Assembly: GCF_032337115.1 (NCBI RefSeq)
Contig: NZ_JAVXZY010000002.1
Coordinates: forward strand, 248,001-312,000
Length of the DNA stretch: 64,000 nucleotides
Source of the DNA: Roseateles_C aquae
GTDB lineage: Bacteria > Pseudomonadota > Gammaproteobacteria > Burkholderiales > Burkholderiaceae_C
Reading direction: 5' to 3'
A program made the translations under genes and the position numbers. The notes below the pieces were generated by a model. The model was given only the letters and a program-made list of their open reading frames with translations. It made no database searches and was not told the origin of the DNA. Below are positions 1-8,011 of this stretch, one piece after another. Positions within the stretch are counted from its first letter, which is position 1. Each line of letters begins with the position of its first letter.

Positions 1-1
1 G

Positions 2-2698
2 GGCCATGCCTTCAACCAGACCATCATGGACTCGTTGACGCGCTACCACCGGATGCTGGGCCACAACACGCTGTGGGTACCCGGCACCGACCACGCCGGC
101 ATTGCCACCCAGATCGTCGTTGAGCGCCAGTTGCAGGAACGCGGCGTCGAGGGCCAGAAGAGCCGCCACGAGTTGGGCCGCAAGAACTTTGTTGCCCGGG
201 TCTGGGAGTGGAAGCAGGAGTCCGGCAACACCATCACCCGGCAGATGCGTCGCATGGGCGACTCCGTGTCCTGGGAGCACGAGTACTTCACGATGGACGA
301 GAAGCTGTCCAAGGTCGTGACCGAGACCTTTGTGCAGCTGTTCGAAGAGGGCCTGATCTACCGCGGCAAACGCCTGGTCAGCTGGGACCCGGTGCTGAAG
401 TCCGCCGTGTCCGACCTGGAAGTGTCGAGCGAAGAAGAAGACGGTTCGCTCTGGCACATCCGCTATCCGCTGGCCGATGGCAGCGGCGATCTGGTCGTGG
501 CCACCACCCGCCCGGAAACCATGCTCGGCGACGTGGCGGTGATGGTTCACCCGGAAGACGAGCGCTATCTGGCCCTGATCGGCAAGACGGTCAAGCTGCC
601 GCTGACCGATCGCGAAATCCCCATCATTGCCGACGACTATGTCGACCGCGAGTTCGGTACCGGCGTCGTCAAGGTCACGCCGGCCCATGATGTGAACGAC
701 TATGCCGTCGGCCAGCGCCACCAGCTGCCAATGATCTGTGTGCTGACGCTTGACGCCACCATCAACGACAACGCGCCCGAGGCCTATCGCGGCCTGGACC
801 GTTTTGTAGCCCGCAAGCGCATCGTGGCCGATCTGGAGGCGCAGGGCTTCCTGGCCGAGGTGAAGAAGCACAAGCTGATGGTGCCGCGCTGCGAGCGCAC
901 CGGCCAGGTCATCGAGCCGATGCTGACCGACCAATGGTTCATGGCCGTCACCAAGCCAGGCAAGTCGGGCCGCAGCATCGCCGATGGCGCGATCGAGGCC
1001 GTCGCCTCCGGCGATGTGAAGTTCTATCCCGAGCAGTGGGTCAACACCTACAACCACTGGATGAACAATCTGCAGGACTGGTGCATTTCGCGCCAGCTCT
1101 GGTGGGGCCATCAGATTCCGGCCTGGTACGGTAGCAACGGCGAACTCTTCGTGGCCCGCAGCGAAGAGGAAGCCCGCGCCAAGGCCGATGCCGCCGGCTA
1201 CACCGGCACGCTTGCCCGCGACGAAGACGTGCTGGACACCTGGTACTCCTCGGCCATGGTGCCCTTCTCGACGCTGGGCTGGCCCGAGCAGACCAAGGAG
1301 CTGGAGCTGTTCCTGCCTTCCTCGGTGCTGGTCACCGGCTACGACATCATCTTCTTCTGGGTCGCCCGGATGATCATGATGACCAAGCACTTCACCGGCA
1401 AGGTGCCCTTCCACCATGTCTACATCCACGGCCTGGTGCGCGACTCGCAGGGCCAGAAGATGAGCAAGTCCGAGGGCAATGTGCTGGACCCGGTCGATCT
1501 GATCGACGGCATCGAACTCGGCCCCTTGCTGGACAAGCGCACCACAGGCCTGCGCCGCCCCGAGACGGCGCCCAAGGTGCGCAAGGCCACCGAGAAGGAA
1601 TTCCCCGAAGGCATTCCCGGCTTCGGCGCCGATGCCTTGCGCTTCACCTTTGCCTCGCTGGCGACGCTGGGCCGCAATATCAACTTCGACAGCAAGCGCT
1701 GCGAGGGCTACCGCAATTTCTGCAACAAGCTCTGGAACGCCACCCGCTTCGTGCTGATGAACACTGAAGGCCAGGACTGCGGCCTGCTCGAGCACAGCAA
1801 GGAGCAGTGCGCACCGGGCGGCAGTGCCCATGGCTATCTGCAGTTCAGCCAGGCTGATCGCTGGATCAGCAGCGCGCTGCAGCGCACCGAGTTGGCCGTT
1901 GCCCAGGGCTTTGCCGATTACCGGCTGGACAACGTCGCCAACGCGATCTACAGCTTTGTCTGGGACGAGTACTGCGACTGGTACCTGGAGATTGCCAAGG
2001 TGCAGATCCAGACCGGCAGCGAGGCGCAGCAGCGCGCCACGCGGCGCACGCTGATCCGCGTGCTGGAAACCACGCTGCGCCTGCTGCACCCGATCGCCCC
2101 CTTCATCACCGAGGAACTGTGGCAGACCGTGGCCCCCATCGCAGGCCGCAAGGCCGCCGATGCGGAGAGTTATCTGGTCAACGCAGCCTACCCCATCGCC
2201 AACCCCGAGCGCATCGACGAAAAGGCCGAGGCCTGGGTGGCCAATCTGAAGGCCGTGGTCGGCACCTGCCGCAGCCTGCGCAGCGAAATGAATCTGTCGC
2301 CGGCCGAACGCGTGCCGCTGCTGGTCGGCGGTGACACCGGCTTCATCGCCGAGGCGGCCGCGGTGCTGAAGGCCCTGGCCAAGCTGGCCGAGGTGCAGCT
2401 GATCGCTGACGAGGCGCAATTCGCCAGCGCCAGTGCGACCTCGCCGGTACTGGTGCATGGCGAAGCGCGCCTGGCCTTGAAGGTGGAGATCGATGTCGAG
2501 GCCGAGCGCGCCCGCCTGGCCAAGGAAATCGCCCGCCTCGACGGCGAAGTCACCAAGGCCACGGCCAAGCTCAGCAATGAAAGCTTTGTTGCCCGCGCGC
2601 CGGCGGCCGTGGTGGAACAGGAGCGTCAGCGCATCAGCGAATTCAGCAACACGCTGACGCGCCTGCGCGCCCAGCTGGACCGCCTGCCTGCCGCCTGA
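2..2698 (+). CDS. valS: Valine--tRNA ligase (5' truncated by window edge)
   Basis: Class I aminoacyl-tRNA synthetase that charges tRNA-Val in the cytoplasm. The frame is open from the first bases. The first residues read GHAFNQTIMD, which is the end of the HIGH-type ATP site (HMGHAF in the family), so only about the first 40-60 residues are missing. The large CP1 editing insert follows, then the DWCISRQLWWGHQIPAWY block and the KMSKS loop (GQKMSKSEGN, around 1450-1480). The anticodon-binding region comes next. The last 65 residues form the charged coiled-coil arm typical of ValS. The internal ATG at base 26 is not the real start. It converges with the minus-strand gene at 2705, leaving a 6-bp gap and no obvious terminator. 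Confidence 0.97.
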   Translation, partial: GHAFNQTIMDSLTRYHRMLGHNTLWVPGTDHAGIATQIVVERQLQERGVEGQKSRHELGRKNFVARVWEWKQESGNTITRQMRRMGDSVSWEHEYFTMDEKLSKVVTETFVQLFEEGLIYRGKRLVSWDPVLKSAVSDLEVSSEEEDGSLWHIRYPLADGSGDLVVATTRPETMLGDVAVMVHPEDERYLALIGKTVKLPLTDREIPIIADDYVDREFGTGVVKVTPAHDVNDYAVGQRHQLPMICVLTLDATINDNAPEAYRGLDRFVARKRIVADLEAQGFLAEVKKHKLMVPRCERTGQVIEPMLTDQWFMAVTKPGKSGRSIADGAIEAVASGDVKFYPEQWVNTYNHWMNNLQDWCISRQLWWGHQIPAWYGSNGELFVARSEEEARAKADAAGYTGTLARDEDVLDTWYSSAMVPFSTLGWPEQTKELELFLPSSVLVTGYDIIFFWVARMIMMTKHFTGKVPFHHVYIHGLVRDSQGQKMSKSEGNVLDPVDLIDGIELGPLLDKRTTGLRRPETAPKVRKATEKEFPEGIPGFGADALRFTFASLATLGRNINFDSKRCEGYRNFCNKLWNATRFVLMNTEGQDCGLLEHSKEQCAPGGSAHGYLQFSQADRWISSALQRTELAVAQGFADYRLDNVANAIYSFVWDEYCDWYLEIAKVQIQTGSEAQQRATRRTLIRVLETTLRLLHPIAPFITEELWQTVAPIAGRKAADAESYLVNAAYPIANPERIDEKAEAWVANLKAVVGTCRSLRSEMNLSPAERVPLLVGGDTGFIAEAAAVLKALAKLAEVQLIADEAQFASASATSPVLVHGEARLALKVEIDVEAERARLAKEIARLDGEVTKATAKLSNESFVARAPAAVVEQERQRISEFSNTLTRLRAQLDRLPAA

Positions 2699-2704
2699 AT
2701 CAGC

Positions 2705-3682
2705 TCAGCGCCAGCCTGATTCCTTCGCGAGATCAGGCAGCGCGGCGGGCCCGGTCGAGCGGAACTGCGGCGGCGCCTCGGGCGGGGCGCCGAGCAGCTC
2801 GTCCAAGCGCCGCGCCACACTCCAGGCCGCACGGGTGCGCGACTCGCGCGTGGTGCTGGCCAGGCGCGGCGTCACCTGCAGGCCCGGCAGGCCGTGCAAA
2901 GCGCGGCCAGGCTCGAGCCAACCCGGTTCCATGCTGTCGAACCAGGCCGCCAGCAGGCGCCCGCTGCCCAGCGACTCGGCCAGCGCAAGATCGTCAAAGA
3001 TGGCCGAGTAGCTGAGGCTGACCATCACCTGCCCCGGTTTGCCAAAACCCAGCACACGCTCGCCGATCAAGCCGCGGTAGCGTTGGTAGAAGGGCAGCTG
3101 CACGCTCAGGGCATCACTCTGCTCCATCAATTCACGCAAGGACACCGGCTCCAAGCCCCAGTTGGCCCACAGCGGATCGCTCTGATGCAGGCTGGGGTCA
3201 TAGGCCAGCAGCCGGGTGCCGAAAACTGGCAAGAGCTGCGCCAGCATCCGCGCCGCCGGCGTCATGCCGATCAAGCCAACGGTGGCACAGCCGAGTTCAC
3301 GGCCCACCAGCATGCCATCGGAACTCTGCACCGGCACGCGGCGCAGCAGCGCCAGCAGCGCACCGACCACGAACTCCGCCTCGGCATTGGCCGTGGCGGT
3401 TGTCGAACGCACCAGCTCCACCTGGGCCTGGCGGCAGGCTTCCACATCGATGTTCTCAACGCCGGCGCTGACACGGCCAAGCACCCGCAGACGCGGCGCC
3501 GCGCGCAGGAAAGTCGCATCCACCGCCACCGAGGCCGGCAGCACCAGGCCATGCACCTGGTGCAGCGCCTCGCGCAAGGCCTGCGGCTGTTGCGCCAGCT
3601 CAGGCGCAAAACGCAGCGGGTGGCGTTCGGCCAGCCACTGCATCACCTCCGCCTCCAGGGCTTCGACGATCAACAGAGTCAT
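2705..3682 (-). CDS. D-2-hydroxyacid dehydrogenase-like protein with degenerate active site
   Basis: 325 residues with the overall plan of the SerA/D-2-hydroxyacid dehydrogenase family: N-terminal substrate domain, central Rossmann domain (CATVGLIGMTPAARML) and closing TP-x-x-A segment. Start chosen at the ATG reading MTLLIVEA; the frame stays open far upstream, but that part is antisense to galU. Key residues are changed. The dinucleotide motif GxGxxG reads GMTPAA. The catalytic arginine position (usually N-T-A-R-G) reads SLSYS. The catalytic histidine (TPHIA) reads TPRLA. Only the glutamate in DSMEPG survives. The fold is therefore clear, but ordinary dehydrogenase activity is doubtful. Divergent from galU with an 81-bp gap. 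Confidence 0.8.
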   Translation of the reverse strand: MTLLIVEALEAEVMQWLAERHPLRFAPELAQQPQALREALHQVHGLVLPASVAVDATFLRAAPRLRVLGRVSAGVENIDVEACRQAQVELVRSTTATANAEAEFVVGALLALLRRVPVQSSDGMLVGRELGCATVGLIGMTPAARMLAQLLPVFGTRLLAYDPSLHQSDPLWANWGLEPVSLRELMEQSDALSVQLPFYQRYRGLIGERVLGFGKPGQVMVSLSYSAIFDDLALAESLGSGRLLAAWFDSMEPGWLEPGRALHGLPGLQVTPRLASTTRESRTRAAWSVARRLDELLGAPPEAPPQFRSTGPAALPDLAKESGWR

Positions 3683-3707
3683 TATTGTTAGCTCTTGTAC
3701 AGGCACC

Positions 3708-3729
3708 GGCACGGCCCCTCGCCCGTGCC
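3708..3729. promoter_or_regulatory. Perfect inverted repeat in the divergent galU promoter region
   Basis: GGCACGG and CCGTGCC form a perfect 7-bp inverted repeat around an 8-base centre, in the 81-bp gap between the minus-strand dehydrogenase-like gene and galU. It could be an operator or a hairpin in the galU leader. No good -35/-10 pair is visible, so its role is a guess. Confidence 0.3.
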
Positions 3730-3763
3730 ACAATGAGATCAAGCAAGCACACAGTGTAAGGAC

Positions 3764-4639
3764 ATGAAGCTCACCAAGGCGATTTTCCCAGTGGCCGGCC
3801 TCGGCACCCGTTTCCTCCCCGCCACCAAGGCGCAGCCGAAGGAGATGCTGCCGGTCGTCGACAAACCACTGATTCAGTACGCAGTGGAAGAAGCCTACGC
3901 CGCGGGTGTACGCGAAATGATCTTCGTGACCGGCCGCCACAAGCGCCCGATCGAAGACCACTTTGACATGACTTTCGAGCTCGAGGTAGCCCTCGAACAG
4001 GCGGGCAAGCAGGAGTTGCTGGAGGTGGTCCGTAGCGTCAAGCCAGACGATATGGAGTGCATCTATGTGCGCCAGGCTCAGGCCCTGGGCCTGGGTCACG
4101 CCGTGCTTTGTGGTCAGCGCCTGATCGGCAACGAGCCCTTCGCCGTGCTGCTGGCCGATGACTTGATGGTCGGCCCGCCGAATGGCCAGCCGGTGCTCAA
4201 GCAGATGGTCGACCAATTCAATGAATGGCGCGCCTCCATCCTGGCTGTGCAGGAAGTGCCCCAGGAGCACACGCGCCGCTATGGCATCGTGGCCGGCACC
4301 GCCGTCAACGAGCAGCTGATGGACGTCAGCCGCATCGTCGAAAAGCCGGCGCCCGAGGCCGCGCCATCACGCCTGGCCGTCGCCGGCCGCTACATCCTGA
4401 CGCCCGGCGTCTTCCGCGAGATCGCCAGCCAAACCCGTGGTGTTGGCGGCGAGATCCAGCTGACCGATGGCATTGCCGGCCTGCTGCGCCGCGAAAAGGT
4501 GTTTGCCTATCGCTACGACGGCAAGCGCTACGACTGCGGCAGCAAGGAAGGCTTTCTGCAAGCCAATGTCGAGCTGGCGCTGGCCCACCCGCAACTGGGC
4601 CCAGGCTTCCGCGACTATCTGCGCAGCCTCGAGATCTGA
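3764..4639 (+). CDS. galU: UTP--glucose-1-phosphate uridylyltransferase
   Basis: Makes UDP-glucose from UTP and glucose-1-phosphate for envelope polysaccharide synthesis; cytoplasmic. The 291-residue length is normal for bacterial GalU. The nucleotidyltransferase signature is at the N-terminus (FPVAGLGTRFLPATKA), followed by PKEMLPVVDKPLIQY, VTGRHKRPIEDHF, and the VEKP and GGEIQLTDGI segments of the sugar-binding part. The Shine-Dalgarno AGGA lies very close to the ATG. Transcription ends at a strong hairpin at 4659-4685. The gene stands alone, divergent from the dehydrogenase-like gene. Confidence 0.97.
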   Translation: MKLTKAIFPVAGLGTRFLPATKAQPKEMLPVVDKPLIQYAVEEAYAAGVREMIFVTGRHKRPIEDHFDMTFELEVALEQAGKQELLEVVRSVKPDDMECIYVRQAQALGLGHAVLCGQRLIGNEPFAVLLADDLMVGPPNGQPVLKQMVDQFNEWRASILAVQEVPQEHTRRYGIVAGTAVNEQLMDVSRIVEKPAPEAAPSRLAVAGRYILTPGVFREIASQTRGVGGEIQLTDGIAGLLRREKVFAYRYDGKRYDCGSKEGFLQANVELALAHPQLGPGFRDYLRSLEI

Positions 4640-4658
4640 GCCGGCACGCTGCAAACAC

Positions 4659-4685
4659 AAAAGGCCACGCACTGCGTGGCCTTTT
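4659..4685 (+). terminator. Rho-independent terminator after galU
   Basis: A 12-bp perfect stem (AAAAGGCCACGC / GCGTGGCCTTTT) with a 3-base loop, starting 20 bases after the galU stop. A-run before and T-run after make it bidirectional, so it can also end transcripts of the minus-strand TusA-like gene at 4738. Confidence 0.85.
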
Positions 4686-4737
4686 GCTTGATCAGCCGTC
4701 TGGTCGGCTGATCGCTCATTGCGGCTTGACTGCCAAT

Positions 4738-4965
4738 TCAGCGCCGCTTCAGCACATGGAAGAACTCGCCATTGGCGCTGCTTTGTTCGACCAGCTCATT
4801 GCCGGTCTGGCGCGCGAAGGCCTGGAAATCGCGGGTCGAACCCGGATCGGTCGCGACCACTTTCAAGAGCTGGCCGCTTTCCATCTCGGCCAGCGCCTTC
4901 TTGGCCTTCAGAATCGGCAGCGGGCAATTCAGCCCGCGGGTATCGAGTTCCTTGTGAATGTCCAT
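4738..4965 (-). CDS. TusA/SirA-family sulfur carrier protein
   Basis: A small protein of 75 residues, or 77 from the upstream ATG at 4971. It has the family signature LDTRGLNCPLPILKAKKAL; the cysteine in CPxP carries persulfide sulfur in TusA-type proteins. It then has the typical beta-alpha-beta-alpha-beta pattern ending in F-x-x-L. The Shine-Dalgarno AAGG sits directly against the first ATG but 6 bases from the second, so the second start is preferred. These proteins pass sulfur in tRNA thiolation or other sulfur transfer. The next gene rightward on the same strand is cysM, which suits a sulfur theme, although a 79-bp gap separates them. The exact partner is unknown. Confidence 0.88.
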   Translation of the reverse strand: MDIHKELDTRGLNCPLPILKAKKALAEMESGQLLKVVATDPGSTRDFQAFARQTGNELVEQSSANGEFFHVLKRR

Positions 4966-5044
4966 GCTCATCCTTGCAATGCGCCGATTCTAGAAGCCTG
5001 AGCGCAGCAGCATCTCGGTGTTTGCGCCCTCCGTGCCTGCCAGT

Positions 5045-5956
5045 TCAGGCCGGGAAGACACCGGTCGACAGATAGCGGTCGCCGCGGTCGCAGACGATGA
5101 ACACGATGGTGGCATTGCTCAGCTGGCGCGCCAGCTGCAGCGCCACCCAGCAGGCACCGGCCGCAGAAATGCCGCCGAAGAGGCCCTCTTCGCGAGCCAG
5201 GCGGCGGGCCATGTCCTCGGCATCGGACTGCCCGACCAGCACCAGCTCATCGACATGATCGGGCTTGTAGATCTTCGGCAGATAGGCTTCGGGCCATTTG
5301 CGAATGCCGGGAATGCGCGAACCTTCGGCCGGCTGCGCACCCACAATACGGATCGCCGCGTTCTGCTCCTTCAGGAACTTCGAGGTGCCGGTGATGGTGC
5401 CGGTCGTGCCCATGGCGCTGACGAAATGGGTGATCTGCCCGTCGGTATCGCGCCAGATCTCGGGGCCTGTGGTTTCGTAATGGATGCGCGGATTGTCTTC
5501 GTTGGCGAACTGATCGAGCACCCGGCCCTTGCCATCGCGCTGCATCTGCTCGGCCAGATCGCGGGCGTATTCCATGCCGCCGGAGCGTGGTGTCAGCACC
5601 AGCTCGGCACCGAAGGCCTTCATCGTCTGGGCCCGCTCGATCGACAGATCCTCCGGCATGATCAGCACCATGCGATAACCGCGCATGGCCGCGGCCATGG
5701 CCAACGCAATGCCGGTGTTGCCCGACGTGGCTTCGATCAAGGTGTCGCCCGGCTTGATGTCACCACGCTCCTCGGCACGCCGGATCATGCTGATGGCCGG
5801 TCGGTCCTTGACCGAACCTGCCGGGTTGTTGCCCTCCAGCTTGGCCAGCAAGACATTGCCACGCGCGGCCAGCTCGGCGCCCAGCACGCGCTGCAGGCGC
5901 ACCAGCGGCGTGTTGCCGATCACATCCTCAAGGCTGGGGTACTGTTTTTTGTTCAT
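5045..5956 (-). CDS. cysM: Cysteine synthase B (O-acetylserine/O-phosphoserine sulfhydrylase)
   Basis: PLP enzyme that makes cysteine from an activated serine and sulfide or thiosulfate. Residues near the start read PSLEDVIGNTPLVRL. The PLP lysine is in the GSVKDRPA motif, and the cofactor phosphate loop appears as ATSGNTGIA and GTTGTITG. The CysM-type segment EGSRIPGIRKWPEAYLP is present. Start set at the ATG reading MNKKQYPS (303 residues). Two upstream in-frame ATGs (5965, 5992) would extend it, but the longest version overlaps a good plus-strand promoter for tRNA-Leu and exceeds the family's usual N-terminus. No convincing ribosome binding site distinguishes them. Confidence 0.93.
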   Translation of the reverse strand: MNKKQYPSLEDVIGNTPLVRLQRVLGAELAARGNVLLAKLEGNNPAGSVKDRPAISMIRRAEERGDIKPGDTLIEATSGNTGIALAMAAAMRGYRMVLIMPEDLSIERAQTMKAFGAELVLTPRSGGMEYARDLAEQMQRDGKGRVLDQFANEDNPRIHYETTGPEIWRDTDGQITHFVSAMGTTGTITGTSKFLKEQNAAIRIVGAQPAEGSRIPGIRKWPEAYLPKIYKPDHVDELVLVGQSDAEDMARRLAREEGLFGGISAAGACWVALQLARQLSNATIVFIVCDRGDRYLSTGVFPA

Positions 5957-5972
5957 GATGCGCATTGTCGCA

Positions 5973-6000
5973 GTGACATCGTCTCTTTGCATGGCATAAT
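5973..6000 (+). promoter_or_regulatory. Probable sigma-70 promoter of tRNA-Leu
   Basis: GTGACA (5973-5978), 16-bp spacer, CATAAT (5995-6000); the predicted start of transcription is near 6007, about 28 bases before the mature tRNA. Each hexamer differs from consensus by one or two bases. The overlap with the longest possible cysM N-terminus argues for a shorter cysM. Confidence 0.55.
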
Positions 6001-6034
6001 CATGGGCTTCAAGTCTGAGGGACTTGGCCGGTTG

Positions 6035-6119
6035 GCCCGGGTGGCGAAATCGGTAGACGCAGGGGACTCAAAATCCCCCGCCGCAAGGTGTGCCGGTTCG
6101 AGTCCGGCCCCGGGCACCA
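6035..6119 (+). tRNA. tRNA-Leu (anticodon CAA)
   Basis: An 85-base class II tRNA. The acceptor stem GCCCGGG pairs with CCCGGGC, followed by discriminator A and an encoded CCA. The anticodon stem GGGGA/TCCCC encloses the loop CTCAAAA, giving anticodon CAA, which reads UUG. There is a long variable arm, as expected for leucine, and a T-loop GGTTCGAGTCC. It has its own promoter upstream and a terminator at 6159. Confidence 0.97.
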
Positions 6120-6158
6120 ACACAGTGCCAAGCCCTCAACACTGAAGTGTTTCGAACG

Positions 6159-6183
6159 AGCCCCGCCTGCCGGGGCTTTTTTG
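6159..6183 (+). terminator. Rho-independent terminator after tRNA-Leu
   Basis: Stem AGCCCCG/CGGGGCT with a 5-base loop followed by a run of six T. It lies 40 bases after the tRNA. The remaining bases to 6351 show no gene. Confidence 0.85.
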
Positions 6184-6351
6184 CGTCCGCGCGGCTGTAA
6201 TCAGAACAGCTTTCAGCGCTGCGGCAAATTACCCAACGCATGACTGAGCCTGCTCCCGCCCTCGCCCTCAGGCCCTGTTGCGACCGCATACACTTGCCCC
6301 GTTTGCGATGCCGAATCAAGACCGCATCGCGCTTCCAGCGAGCCGCAAGAC

Positions 6352-6933
6352 ATGCCCCCCATTCCCGCGATCACCAAGGCCTTCATGCTGGCCTGTGTCG
6401 GCTTTTTCTGCGCTTTTGTGCTTTTGCCGCCCGGTCTCTCGGGCTGGTTCCAGCTGTGGCCGCTGCAATCAGGCAACTTCCTGCCCTGGCAAGTCATCAC
6501 CTACGCCTTCTTGCATGGCGATGTCATGCATCTGTTCTTCAATATGCTGGGCCTCTGGATGTTCGGCTCGGAGCTGGAGCGCGTCTGGGGTTCCAAGCGC
6601 TATCTGCATCTGCTGATCGCCAGCACCTTGGCGGCCGCTGGTGTGCAGCTGCTGTTCACGCTGCTGATCGGTTCCTATGCGCCGACGGTGGGCGCATCAG
6701 GCGCGCTGTTCGGCCTGCTGCTGTCCTTCGGCATGCTGTTTCCCGATCGCATCATCATGCCGCTGTTCCCGCCCATTCCGATGAAGGCCAAGTACTTCGT
6801 CGCACTCTTCGGCGGGCTTGAGTTGATGATGGGCTTGGGCGGCAGCACCGGCATTGCCCACTTCGCCCACCTCGGCGGCATGCTGGGCGCCTGGCTGATG
6901 ATGCGCTATTGGCGCGGCAGCCGCCGGCGCTGA
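6352..6933 (+). CDS. Rhomboid-family intramembrane serine protease
   Basis: 193 residues, nearly all membrane-embedded, with six hydrophobic segments. Rhomboid hallmarks are the HLFFNMLGLWMFG segment (residues 60-72), the catalytic serine in GASGALFG (Ser116) and the histidine in the IAHFAHLGG segment near residue 170. The L1-loop W-R motif is replaced by ELERVWGSKRY. Such proteases cut single-pass membrane proteins inside the bilayer; the substrate cannot be told from sequence. It is convergent with the minus-strand gene at 6941, only 7 bp away. No ribosome binding site is strong, but the ATG matches the usual N-terminus of the family. Confidence 0.92.
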   Translation: MPPIPAITKAFMLACVGFFCAFVLLPPGLSGWFQLWPLQSGNFLPWQVITYAFLHGDVMHLFFNMLGLWMFGSELERVWGSKRYLHLLIASTLAAAGVQLLFTLLIGSYAPTVGASGALFGLLLSFGMLFPDRIIMPLFPPIPMKAKYFVALFGGLELMMGLGGSTGIAHFAHLGGMLGAWLMMRYWRGSRRR

Positions 6934-6940
6934 AAACCGC

Positions 6941-7879
6941 TCAGGATCGGCCGGCCAGCAAGCCCTCAGCGGGTGTGGGGTAGCGCAGCTTCAGCCGCAG
7001 CTCGGTCCTCAGCCGGCGATTGCTCAAGCGTCGGGATTCGCTCATGAAGCTCAGCTGCATCGGCGACATCTGTGTGATCGCTTCAGCGCGCGAGATCCGC
7101 AGTGGCCGCGGCTGCTGCAGCAAATCAGCGGCCAAGTCGAAGTAGTCCCCCATCAGCAAATCGGCATCGTCGCAGACATGCAGCAGCCGCTGAGGCGCAC
7201 CGCGCAGCAGGGCCAGCAGGCAGGCGCGGGCCAGATCGTCGGCATGAATGTGGTTGGTGTAGACGTCGTCGTCGCGGCACAGCACCGGCGCCCCTCGTGC
7301 GAGGCGTTCTCTCGGATGACCGCCCTCGCGGTCCCAGGCGTAGATGCCGGGAATGCGCAGCACGGTGACCGCCACGCCGTGCTGGCGGCCGAACAGCCGC
7401 AGCCGCTGCTCGGCATCGACGCGCCGCTGTGCCCGCGCCGTTGCTGCGCGCACCGGCCGCGTTTCGTCAAACGCGGCGCCGCCGCAATCGCCGTAGACAC
7501 CGGTGGTGCTCGCATAAACCAGCCGGTGGGGCTTGCCCGAGCGCGCCAGTGCTCGAATCAGGTTCAGGCTGCGACGGTCGACCTCGCCCTGCCCCGGCGG
7601 CGGCGCCAGATGCAAAACCAGATCGGCCAGACCGGCCAGGCGTGCCAGGTCTTGCGGCCGGTCCAGATTGCCAATCAGGGGGATCGCACCGGCGTCGCGC
7701 AGCTCGGCGCTGCGTGCCGGGTTGGAGCTGAGTGCGTAGACCGTCCAGCGCCCTGCCAGCAAACGCAGCACGCGCATGCCGACATCGCCGCAGCCAACGA
7801 TCAGCAGGCGCAAGGCTCGCTTGGGGCTGTTCGATCGGGCATGGCGCATCGGTGCTGGGCGGGCTGTGGCAAGGGTCAT
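6941..7879 (-). CDS. NAD(P)-binding Rossmann-fold (atypical SDR/epimerase-like) protein
   Basis: 312 residues from the ATG reading MTLATARP. An ATG at 7849 is an alternative start; the longer open frame to 7987 runs back into the leader of the next gene. The N-terminus has a dinucleotide loop (LLIVGCGDVGMRVL), then STTGVYGD, where the YGD tyrosine occupies the position used by extended SDR enzymes. A PGIYAWDREGG segment and NHIHADDLARA follow, both typical of the YeeZ-like atypical SDR branch. Substrate unknown. It is divergent from the ferredoxin reductase and convergent with rhomboid. Confidence 0.82.
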   Translation of the reverse strand: MTLATARPAPMRHARSNSPKRALRLLIVGCGDVGMRVLRLLAGRWTVYALSSNPARSAELRDAGAIPLIGNLDRPQDLARLAGLADLVLHLAPPPGQGEVDRRSLNLIRALARSGKPHRLVYASTTGVYGDCGGAAFDETRPVRAATARAQRRVDAEQRLRLFGRQHGVAVTVLRIPGIYAWDREGGHPRERLARGAPVLCRDDDVYTNHIHADDLARACLLALLRGAPQRLLHVCDDADLLMGDYFDLAADLLQQPRPLRISRAEAITQMSPMQLSFMSESRRLSNRRLRTELRLKLRYPTPAEGLLAGRS

Positions 7880-7933
7880 GGCTTGGATCAGGAACGCCCC
7901 GGGCGGGCTCAGGCAAAATACCCGGTCAGTGTA

Positions 7934-7966
7934 CGGCCCGCCCTTCTTCGGACGGGCCGCGTTTTT
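7934..7966 (+). promoter_or_regulatory. Leader hairpin with T-run upstream of the flavin reductase gene
   Basis: CGGCCCG pairs with CGGGCCG around a 12-base loop and is followed by CGTTTTT, so it looks like an intrinsic terminator on the plus strand. No plus-strand gene lies within 1 kb upstream, so it would act inside the leader of the gene at 8012, as an attenuator or mRNA-stabilising hairpin. No known riboswitch is recognised. Confidence 0.4.
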
Positions 7967-8011
7967 GTCTGCAGCCATGCACTTCAAGGCCGCTCAAGTC
8001 TTCAGCCCAAC

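Noticed and set aside
3683..4270. N-terminal extension of the dehydrogenase-like protein
   Set aside because: The frame is open for 196 more codons, but this stretch is antisense to galU and shows no family similarity.
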